Assembly (NCBI GenBank): GCA_035578175.1
Contig: JAQMRL010000007.1
Coordinates: 52,171,227 to 52,235,226 of the forward strand
Length of the DNA: 64,000 bases
Reading direction: 5' to 3'
Origin: Catonia carolina
Lineage: Eukaryota; Arthropoda; Insecta; Hemiptera; Achilidae
Position numbers and translations under genes: made by a program. Shown here piece after piece: positions 10,283 through 18,720 of this stretch. The first letter of the stretch is position 1, and each line of letters begins with the position of its first letter. The notes below the pieces were generated by a model that made no database searches, had not been told where the DNA came from, and worked only from the letters and a program-made list of their open reading frames with translations.

Positions 10283-10876
10283 GGGTTTTTTATTAAGGAC
10301 GCAACCCTGATTATAAGAAGATAGAAGTAATACATTGGTAAATTTTCTGTCCCCCATTCGGTATGTTGGCAACAGTGTACTCAAGGCCAACTACCTAAGA
10401 CAGTTAAAATGTTCCAGTCAAGCATTAGTGTAGTGACAGCAGTCGTTTCGTTGTATTGTGTCACTAATGGTTTTTTCCAAGAAAGAACGCGTGTTTATTG
10501 TAGAGACTTACATAGCGAGTAAATCTTACAAATGTGTGCAAGATAAGTTTCAGTTGAAATTTCCCCGTTCTTATCTAAATTAATCTAAAAGAAAAGAAAT
10601 TTCAACTGAAACTTATCTTGCACACATTTGTAAGATTTACTCGCTATGTAAGTCTCTACAATAAACACGCGTTCTTTCTTGTAAAAAACCATTGCTGACA
10701 CAATATAACGAAACGACTGCTGTCACCACACTAATACTTGACTGGAATATTTTAACTGTCTCAGGTAGTTGGCCTTGAGTACACTATTGCCAACATACCG
10801 ATTGGGGGACAGAAAATTTACCAATGTATTACTTCTATCTTCTAATAATCAGGGTTGCGTCCTTCATAAAACACCC
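10283..10876. mobile_element. Fold-back element with 281-bp inverted arms, each carrying a DUF4817-like frame
   Basis: The left arm (10283-10563) and right arm (10596-10876) are equal-length near-identical inverses around a 32-base spacer. The outer part of each reads GGACGCAACCCTGATTA. Inside each arm is an ATG frame: 10467-10583 on plus (38 codons) and from 10692 on minus. Both begin MVF(S/Y)KKERVFIVETYIASKS and continue YKCVQDKFQLKF. This resembles the N-terminal helix-turn-helix found in insect DUF4817 transposon-related proteins. Each frame is cut at the inner arm end. It looks like two copies of the 5' end of one transposon joined head to head, with the rest of the transposase lost. Confidence 0.7.
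10467..10583 (+). pseudogene. DUF4817-like N-terminal fragment, plus arm
   Basis: ATG to stop, 38 residues, with the KKERVFIVETYIASKSYKCV core expected of the first helix-turn-helix half of DUF4817-type transposon proteins. Residues after the core come from the arm junction and spacer, not the family. The mirrored copy starts at 10692 on the minus strand. Being preserved in both arms shows the inversion arose from a coding 5' end, but neither copy can encode a full transposase. Confidence 0.5.
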
Positions 10877-11220
10877 GTTATATGTACGGGGTATCATATA
10901 AACTTCACAAAAGAATTAGCTACCTCATTTTGAAATCTACATACTTACCTAGTTTTCCCAGTTTTCCGGATTAACCGGACCAATCTGGTTCAGAAAAATA
11001 CTGTAGCAATGTACACAGTGATATTCTAGAAATGGTTGAGAGAATAGATTGTTTATCATGAGAAATTGTGTACTGTATGGAATGGAGTGCATTAAACAAG
11101 GATAACAGATTGCGATGAATGAAATTTTTTGATTAGGAATTTCTGGAGATCTAAACTAGTGGAAACATTTGTTTATATTTTGATTCCTTCTACCGTTTTT
11201 CAATAAAAGGGAGAAAGTGA

Positions 11221-11630
11221 TGTACGGGTCTCGACTGTTTGGAGAAATCATCAGACTTCAGGTATAAAAACAGTTAGCGCCTTTGTAGTGAGTTAGTTAG
11301 TACTTAAATTATGAATGGAAAATGCTGTCGGCCCAAAATAGTGTCGTTACGGGTTCTGAATTACGTTAATAGTGGTTTACGTACGGAGTTGCAGCAATTG
11401 GTTTGTGGACCGGTAAATCATTTTTTTGATCGTTAAGCGACATCCTATTTATAATCGAGTTTAGTTTAGGCTTCAAATTTTGTAATTAATTGAAGTAATC
11501 TAATTGGAATTTGTTAGTAGTCTAAGTTTACTAATTAATTGTAATTATTATTATTATTATAAGTTCAAAGAAAGCCTGTTTATTATTTATTATACCCAGA
11601 TCCCCAACCAACCTAATCTTAGATGTTACA
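11221..11630 (+). mobile_element. LTR-1 solo-LTR-like element
   Basis: Begins TGTACGGGTCTCG, has a TATA-like TATAAAAACAG near 11262, and ends 'CCAACCTAATCTTAGATGTTACA'-type sequence at 11630, giving the TG...CA ends of an LTR. Related sequences occur at 14020-14834 and 35956-37349. No gag or pol is adjacent, and no clear 4-6 bp target duplication is seen, so end points are approximate. Confidence 0.5.
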
Positions 11631-13634
11631 ATATTCTATTTACGAAATATCTCACATACAGCATTTGAACCACGCTGTAATCTAGATACAATATTGCACA
11701 CAGTATAACCCGTACAGTATTGCACAGTTATCAAAGTTTAAGTATTCACCGTAGCCTATGTAATTACAGTATGTAGGCTACTGTTCTGTTAAAGCATTAG
11801 TGTCTCGAGCTAAACATAACAGGCACGTTACTGTATTTACTAGAAACGTGCGTTATAGGTGAGTCATCGCTGGACAACACCAAGGCGACTTAGGGCAGCA
11901 GCCCGACACCATACCGGCTGAACTTATGATATTATAACACAATATAAACATACGGAAAAATATTATTATTTCTTTGTAAACAAAATTAAACACTTGTAAA
12001 TATTTGCAAATAAACATATTGTAGTGTATTGCTGTCCAACGAAGTACAATAAAAGTAAATTTTCTTATTACATTTTGTTTTCATCGATTTTAATTTTATT
12101 ATCGGTTAATCAGAATTTTAAATATTTCATATCGCTTCCGGTTCCAATTAGTCCGAATAAACGAAGCAATACTGTTATATAAAAAAGTAAAATTTACAAA
12201 ATGTTTATTAAAATCATAAAAATGTAATATTAAAACAATAATAATAAATAAAATATATAAAATGTAATGTAATGTGTAAAACATTGTTTATTAAAATGAG
12301 TACACTAATGAAATAACCGAAATGATTTTTCACGATGTAAAATATTTTAGTATTTTTAGAAAAACTTGACTACTTTTTAAAAATTTTAATCAATAAATTA
12401 AAATAATATATAATTTTTCTATTGTTTTATGGTTGGGAGCTATTTTAAACCAGGTTAAGGGAACCCGTAACTAGACCTAGATACTACATATGAAAATAGA
12501 ACCTACTTATGACCCGTTTTCTCAAAATCCGTTGCGGGGAGCCAACTGTAACTTGGCAGGCTTATCAATACATAAATATTTATAAGTGTGGTGGTAGAAT
12601 TACTCATTTTTGTAAAGTAATCTTTGAAATATAAACAAATTGAAAAATTTCGCAATTGTCTCAATTAAACCAAGATAATTTGTAACATTTAAAATAATAA
12701 TTTAGACTAATTAATATACTATACTCCCAAAATTTCAGCTTGATATCTCCACGGGTTTCTGAGATAGAGCGTTATTTATCTACAAAAAATGAATTTGCGT
12801 CAAAATTTTAAATTTCAACAAAGATCATATGAAAATTTTAATGTAACCTAAATATTTTATTACAAACAAAATAAACAGTTATAAAACTTAATTTGAAAGA
12901 AATACCCCTTTCTAAAACGTAATTCCCAAACCAAATAAAAAATATTGTAAAAATTGATTTATTCTTACATTTTTGAGACGTTATCTAATTTTTCAATTTT
13001 AATAATTTTAAATATGTCTAAACAATTTCTACTTAAAGAAAAGATAAGAGAGAACAATTTCTGAAAATAAAAAGGGAAAACGTATATTTACATCAACACG
13101 CTCCAAACATAACACATCCAGTAACAACTTAATTATAAGTATAATTTTAAAAAGTTTTTTTCAGATATGAATATTTTATTATTTTTTATGAACATTTTAA
13201 AATTTATTTGCTGACAAAGAGAATTTGAAAAAAATTATTTTGCCCCATCGCTTTGAATTTTTTGGTTCTTTAAAATAGATAGGGCATGAGAAAGTAAATA
13301 TAACGTATACCGATATTTTTTCAGGCGCAATCACGTATTTGTAGCTTCTACTGTCTTAAAATTTCTTGTAGAACGCTTTTAGATATTTAAGATACTGTGT
13401 GAAAATCAGTATATGGATTTTCCCGTTTTCAATGTACTTACAGTTGGTTTCATTATGGAGTAAGTGAAGTCGTGCGGCGTTTCCTCTCCATTATTTATGT
13501 CTCAATGCATACCATCAATAAGCGCTTTGCTTAGTGGTTTCATGGTAAAGGGAGTAAACCCCTTTTGTAAATATAACACCAAACTATGCTTACAAGCTAC
13601 CATTGAAAAAATATTTTCAAAAAATTTATCTTGT
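11631..13634. other. No gene recognised
   Basis: Mostly very AT-rich. A GC-richer patch at 11850-11935 lacks a convincing frame. A tentative 44-bp minus-strand exon at 13485-13442 has a GTAAGT donor and open phase but a poor acceptor; it is discussed under findings. Confidence 0.4.
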
Positions 13635-13983
13635 AAAATCCCTTTCATGAGACGACGCGTCTAATGGCTGGTGGCAATTTTAAAAAAGGCTTAAGGCCTA
13701 CATTTGATTTATGGCAAAACCATTAGTGATTTCTGAATCTACTCTTTAAGAGGAACCAAATGATATCATTTTTATTTCCAAATTCAAACTTTTTAGACTT
13801 CCGATTTTGGGCCATTTCTGGTAAAAAACCGGAAACTTTTAACCCAATCCAAGCACATTAACTTCTTGTGTAGATTACGAATCCGAAAACCTTTTGTTGC
13901 TGTCTCTTGTAGTTTCTGACATCTGGGTGTGACGGACGGATGAACAAAGGAAATGATAAATGACAATTTTAAAAACTGCCAAC
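13635..13983 (-). mobile_element. HEL-D copy
   Basis: Shares its whole length with 37595-38060 and 57029-57370: 'CTTTCATGAGACGACGCGTC', GGTGGCAATTTT, a middle with 'GACTTCCG' and 'TTGGGCCA' motifs, 'TTTTGTTGCTGTCTCTTGTAG', and an end near 'CAATTTTAAAAACTGCC'. The inverted GGTGGCAATTTT/AAAATTGCCACC is terminal on the right but about 35 bases inside on the left, where GACGCGTC and TTTCATGAAA palindromes lie. Read on the minus strand, this echoes the asymmetric ends of HEL-A. The Helentron-like label is an inference. Confidence 0.55.
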
Positions 13984-14187
13984 AATAAGTATTTCTAGCT
14001 TACGGATTTTAGGAAGTGGTTGTGAACAGATGAATAAATTGGTTTGATTGTTGAGTGACAGTGTTTTAATTAGGCCTACAGTCAAGTTTAGTTTAAGCTT
14101 AAGTTTTGTACTTAATTTAGACCTAATTGAAGAAATTTAATTGTATTTGTTAGTAGCGTGTTCGATAATTAGGCCTAATGGTAATTA

Positions 14188-14742
14188 TTAACCCTTTCAG
14201 TAACAACGTCTGGAAAACAGGACGTCGATAAATTTTACGTAGTGACAACATCCGGTTTACCGGACGTCCGTAAGTTATCCACAAAGTGCCAACGTCCGGA
14301 TGACCGAACATTAAAAAAAAATAATGGAATAATGTATTTTGAAACCGCCTCCATTGCGTAGTGACTAGCTCGCTAGCCTGCAAAGCGAAAGGTCCCAAGT
14401 TCATTTCCCGGCTAGGGTCTGGAAATTTTAATACGTTAAAACCACCGTTAAGGTACCAAAACCCACAGTAGTTGCTAATGACTAATGCGACTTTAAATAA
14501 ACTAAAAAAATATATTTTAAATATTTTTATTGTTAGAACGATTTATTTTTTTATGAACATAATAAAAATTAATTTTTGACAGGAAATTTTATTTCTATGT
14601 AACGTTAAAATTTTGGTAGGCAATGGCAGGCTTACATCAGCAAGTTTTCGAAATACGGACTGGCACATTTTGTACACCCTTATTCAAATTAAATGGCTTT
14701 AGATCAAATTTTTAAATATCGTTTTGGCACTGAAAGGGTTAA
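14188..14742. mobile_element. piggyBac-type MITE (TTAA-CCCTTTCAGT ends) inside LTR-1
   Basis: TTAA at 14188-14191 and 14739-14742. The inverted ends are CCCTTTCAGT and ACTGAAAGGG. TTAA duplications with ends beginning CCCTTT are typical of piggyBac elements. Near the left end are three tandem units of about 45 bases (14197-14330), each holding a degenerate CGTCCGGTTAACCGGACG-like palindrome. The middle is occupied by a tRNA-derived SINE. There is no transposase, so it is non-autonomous. Confidence 0.75.
14340..14512 (+). mobile_element. SINE-T2: tRNA-derived SINE nested in the TTAA MITE
   Basis: The head 'CCTCCATTGCGTAGTGACTAG' is A-box-like, followed by 'CCTGCAAAGCG' (anticodon-region-like) and the B-box-like 'AAGTTCATTTCC'. 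The body ends 'GCGACTTTAAATAAACT' plus an A run. Related copies are on the minus strand at 33362-33535, 41085-41205, 32935-33040 and 34225-34300. Imperfect flanks (TATTTTGAAA and TATTTTAAAT) may be a decayed target duplication. Confidence 0.65.
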
Positions 14743-14842
14743 TTGTGTAAATAAATAATTGTTAAAAGTGTTTGCAAGTTTATGTATTATTTATTATACC
14801 AAGAGCCCAAACGAACCTAAGCTTTGGAGTTACAGTACGGTT

Positions 14843-15890
14843 CTTTGTTGCATTTGCAGTTCTACGTTCCACAATCCTGAAAAACATTTCGGGTTTGGTA
14901 GGGTACGAATGGATCTCTTTAGTTTTCAAAACTAAAATTTATTTTTATTATTCATTTACCTCAGAAATTGTATTATTTTTTATTGCACTCCCAATAGTTT
15001 GATTGTCTATTAAGTGATGGTGAGATGACTAAATTAGTTACTTTAAATGTTTGTGACGTTAAGTATAACGTTACCAAGTATGGTTTTGTTATTTAATACT
15101 ATGGTAATTGTATTTGCATGAATATGGAATGGAATGGGAAACTAACAGCGTTCTGGGAGTAGCGGCTTTAAAAGCCGAACTTCTAATTGGCCTACAACGA
15201 CCCTCAAGAGATATTTAACGTCTTCTGACAACCGACATTGCAATAACTTTCATTTTATCCAACTTATCAATAGGTGTGGCACTTTTACACTGAAATTGTT
15301 TTATTTTATCTCTAAATTACTTCTTATGTTAATCAAATCCTTTTACATGGTTAATTACAATCTCTTCATATAAAAATGTGAAAGTTCTCATTCACTTATT
15401 CACCCAGCCATCACCAATTCTTTAAATACCAGATAACCTACCAAACTGAAATTCGGTACGTTTATTTTTAAGAGTTGAACAAAAATAAATACAGTTTGCG
15501 TTCATCTCTTCGAGATTACTTAATTTGTCCCAATTATTTTATTTGTATTATTCCAAACAAAAAACTTCTTAAGTTAATACATTACTACTTAAGTTAACAA
15601 ACTACTGAAGTTTATATTTTTAGAATTAAAAAGTTTATATATCAGTTCGTTATCTGTCAACAGTTAAAATAGAATCGCAAACCAACTTTTATGATGATAT
15701 CGTACATCATTTTAGAATGGTAAATAAATATTTATGTTAATTAAAATGTGAAATACAAAATGCATAGACTTAAAACAACATAAAAGACAAGCAAACATTC
15801 AATATCTGCATAAGGGCCTCCTTTGCAGGTATTTTTAATTCCAAATAAATAGTTTAGTTATCGATTTCAAAGTATTATAATAAGTAAATT
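14843..15890. other. No gene or family recognised
   Basis: AT-rich. A moderately GC-rich patch at 15140-15220 has no useful frame. Confidence 0.4.
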
Positions 15891-15892
15891 TT

Positions 15893-15990
15893 TATATTTA
15901 TGATAAAGACCAAGCCAATTGCTGTGAGCGCTGGACTACGCATGTGCATACATGACTTCGACCCCGCATACCCCTTCGACCATGAGTAAG
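15893..15990 (+). repeat. Possible tRNA-derived SINE head (SINE-T5)
   Basis: 'GTGAGCGCTGGACTACGC' resembles a tRNA D-arm to anticodon-arm junction, and 'GACTTCGACCCCGCATACC' resembles a B box with its T-arm. No second copy was seen in the window. It also reads as a 29-codon ATG frame, but the tRNA-like layout explains it better. Confidence 0.3.
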
Positions 15991-16935
15991 ATGTACAGTC
16001 AGAGTGTTGTTGAAAATTGACAACACCCATTGTATTTTGTAGGCATGTAGTTCCATTGTTTATTACATACGCTGCACTATTGCAGTACAAACAAGACTGT
16101 ACTAATGCAGACGCACTGCCCAGCCCTCTCCTTACGAAAATCAGGCTATACGTAAAGTTCAGCCGTCCTAAGTTTACTTCTCAACACCTTGATCGTATTC
16201 CTGTAACGATCGAACGTGGAATTCTAACTTCAAAACGTCACCACTAGAATCGAAGCACTATCAAAATTTTAATTTAATTATTTCGTTATTCACTTCGCAA
16301 AATTCATTACAGCTTTTACCAATTTTTTTTCGGATATTTTGCAGAATTTCAAAAGCGTCCTTTTTAAAACCATGTAAAAATAATTACAAGGGTTATATTT
16401 TGTTGTCAAAATAATGTATAGATTTTACTTTGCTCATATTGTCTATTAAACAATATACAATTAAGGTTTGGACATAACTATAAATGCGGAATAAACTAAT
16501 TAATCCAATTAATTTTTACAGAGCATGACTTAATTTTAAGAAAAATAGTACAACAATGATGTGTATTGCACGCCTGGCAAAAATAAGTAACGCTACAACT
16601 AAAAAGCTGCAACATAGACATATTACTGACAGATAAATGTCGTGGCAAGATGTTCATCCTGCTGTACAAGAAGTAAAGCATACTATGTTAATATGGCGCC
16701 TACAATATGTTTAGAAACATGAGGTAAATAATTATACATAAACATAGTGTCCTCCATTTCACTATACTGCTGGTACCTTTTGTCCTTTTCTGTTGGCTAT
16801 ATCATTCATTATTTTTAGAACTAGCAGATATTATCAGATATCAGGGAACTAATTACTTACAACCACTCAAAAGAGCTACAAAAATTATGATAATGGAGCC
16901 CGAAAATTATATTTCGAAAAATGAACTAAGTAAGA
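15991..16935. other. No gene recognised
   Basis: 15991-16250 is GC-richer than average with short open frames on both strands and no recognised protein. 16260-16935 is ordinary AT-rich sequence. Confidence 0.35.
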
Positions 16936-16983
16936 GCTTTTCCCGGTGGTGTATATTAGGACCTCTAGACTAACAGTTAACAC

Positions 16984-17016
16984 TATAATCGTCGCCACGA
17001 GATGGCGACGATTATA
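16984..17016. repeat. 14-bp perfect-stem hairpin
   Basis: TATAATCGTCGCCA, five bases, then the exact inverse TGGCGACGATTATA. It lies 13 bases left of the larger inverted repeat at 17030-17238 and may belong to the same element. Confidence 0.8.
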
Positions 17017-17029
17017 TGGTGATTATAAG

Positions 17030-17238
17030 GTGTTTAGAAAATTTTCGGTTAAATTTATCAAAACAGAAAAGGGCAAACTTTTATTTCGTGAATCATTCAA
17101 ATGGTTTCGTTCAATAGTTAGTAAACATAGTTGTTTCACGACCAACCTAACTATTGAACGAAACCATTTGAATGATTCACCTAATAAATGTTTGTCCTTT
17201 TCTGTTTTGATAAATTTAACCGAAAATTTTCTAAACAC
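17030..17238. mobile_element. Hairpin element, two 92-bp inverted arms
   Basis: Arms 17030-17121 and 17147-17238 are near-identical inverses around a 25-base spacer. Outer ends are GTGTTTAGAAAATTTTCGG and its complement; inner ends are TTCAATAGTTAG and its inverse. The symmetry makes both strands open across the unit, but the frames encode nothing recognised. It looks like a hairpin MITE or a locally inverted duplication. Confidence 0.75.
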
Positions 17239-17280
17239 AAATGAGTACAAAGTACGAAAATATAGCATATAAAATACCAC

Positions 17281-17519
17281 GCTTTTAAGCGATATTCCGG
17301 TAACAAATTTTTAAAACATTTGTAACTCTGTCCAGGCTGCACATAAAAAATCGGGGTTCACGTTTGTCAAAGGTCACAATTTTCTGATAATATATGACTG
17401 TCATTACATCGAAACATCGTATTTTATTTTTAAAATATTTGCATTGTAGAGAAAACTGTGATTTTTAACTTTCAAACTCATTGCAAAGGTTACACAGGAC
17501 AGGTTACCGGGAGAGGAAA
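17281..17519. other. No gene recognised
   Basis: AT-rich sequence between the hairpin element and the RTE-like remnant. Confidence 0.35.
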
Positions 17520-18000
17520 GAATTGTACAAGAAAAACGAACGATTGATGGAAATTAAAATTCTACAGACAACATTGTAGAATGGATGACAAACGACTGGA
17601 AAAAACAAGTTTTTAAGAAACTAAATAATAGACTTAAGGATGTAGGATGTGGGATCTAAAAAGTCAGAAAGGATATTAATAATCTTATTATTAAAGGATA
17701 CTAATAAATCAAGAAAACGTAATGGTCAAAACTAGATTCAGACAACTGATTATTTACTTCAATAGAATTAAGATTAAAAGCAGAACAACGGAGGGTCGGA
17801 AGAAAGGAGAAAGCTTACAGTAATACAATGCTGAGAGTGTGAACTGCAAAAAAGGATCCAGAAATGTCTTAAGTTAGTTTACGTGGTTTAAAACTGGCCT
17901 TATAATACGATGGACAAAATTCAAGTGGGCAATGCCCACTTGACAGAGCAGTAAGATACTCGCACGTATGTATGAGAACAGGCTAGACATCACTTTATAA
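17520..18000 (+). pseudogene. RTE-like LINE, reverse-transcriptase C-terminal remnant
   Basis: Fragments in shifting frames match the sister copies at 24000-24810 and 62395-62745: a YKKNERL-like start, a segment on KQ(I/V)FK-LNN, the FRQL region, GRKKGESLQ (a decayed W-TEERK), and the tail 'CACGTGGTTTAAAACTGGCC'. Such C-termini follow the reverse transcriptase domain in insect craniofacial-development-protein-2-like retroelements. Many stops and frameshifts; non-functional. Confidence 0.55.
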
Positions 18001-18089
18001 AAAATCTGTTAACACATAATCTGGTCATGAAACACATGTACATAATAAACAATATAACCTATGTTTAACCTTGAGCAAACTATGTAAAA

Positions 18090-18460
18090 TGAAAAATTAA
18101 CCTAAAATCATGAGTGAATGACGCTAAATGAAAATCAACCTCTTTCGACATTAAAATACAGAAAATTACTGATTGAACAAACAAAGCGCTTAACTAAAAA
18201 GTAACTGGGATAAAAGTTGAAGGGTTTTTATATTTTTACAACTTTGATTATGTAGCCTATACTTTTATTGTGAAATGCATATGAAGGCCGTAATCTTAAA
18301 AAAGCACTTCTTAACACGAGAACACAAAAATGTTTCAAAAACATTTCTTGTAGAACACAAAAATGTAGTTAATAAGGCGATTTAAAAATAAATATTATAT
18401 ACGGGTTATTTTAAGAAAATCGCGAAAAAGTTAAATACTGCACGAATAAAACACTACAAT
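18090..18460 (-). mobile_element. HEL-A fragment (3' half)
   Basis: On the minus strand it carries 'CATTCACTCATGATT', the 'TAGTTTAGC'-type monomer block and 'GGCCTTCATATGCATTT'. Both ends are degraded and no GT tract remains. Confidence 0.6.
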
Positions 18461-18652
18461 ACCAATTCCTTAACTTTTTTGTTAAATCTTTAGGGAACAC
18501 GTATCCGGACATCCTAAAATTTGTAGGCTACTGTTCAGAAGACAATCACGGTATCCCGTGATGGTCTCATGCCGGTTATTTCGTAGATGCCGAAACGCTT
18601 TAGGGTTGATTCTATACACTTTTATACATTTTGTACATTTTTGTGAATACAG
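18461..18652. other. No gene recognised
   Basis: AT-rich, with a pyrimidine-rich run before a possible acceptor at 18651. Confidence 0.3.
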
Positions 18653-18714
18653 TTTTATTTTTGAATTCAAAGCAGTTGGCTTTCCGTCTCAATACCCCGT
18701 AAATCTGGTATGTG
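18653..18714 (+). CDS. Weak candidate exon (plus strand), CUB-like motif
   Basis: Acceptor-like TTTTTGTGAATACAG precedes and donor GTAAGT (18715-18720) follows. One open phase reads FIFEFKAVGFPSQYPVNLVC and ends one base into a codon. 'GFPSQYPVNLVC' resembles the SP-(Y/F)P--YP-N--C signature at the start of CUB domains, but the expected SP and the rest of the domain are not seen. An alternative acceptor at 18674-18675 would shorten it to 39 bp. Could be chance. Confidence 0.15.
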
Positions 18715-18720
18715 GTAAGT

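Larger units (their letters stand above)
14020..14834 (+). mobile_element. LTR-1 copy split by a TTAA MITE
   Basis: Left part 14020-14187 ('AGTTTAGTTTAAGCTTAAGTT', 'TTTAATTGTATTTGTTAGTAG') and right part 14743-14834 ('TATTATTTATTATACC', 'CCCAAACGAACCTAAGC', ending GGAGTTACA) together match LTR-1. The 5' end of the LTR is missing or too diverged. Confidence 0.5.

Noticed and set aside
10940..10990. Minus-strand 36-bp candidate exon with TTTTTCTGAACCAG acceptor and GTAAGT donor
   Set aside because: Very short, one phase ends on TAG, its phases do not join the neighbouring candidates, and it lies beside the fold-back transposon, so transposon-derived sequence is more likely.
15893..15990. 29-codon ATG frame (MIKTKPIAVSAGLRM...) in a GC-rich patch
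   Set aside because: The layout matches a tRNA-derived SINE head (GAGCGCTGGACT and TTCGACCCC), which explains composition and conservation better than coding.
16946..17280. Two overlapping frames on opposite strands encoding nearly the same peptide
   Set aside because: Explained by the 92-bp inverted repeat; no similarity to known proteins.
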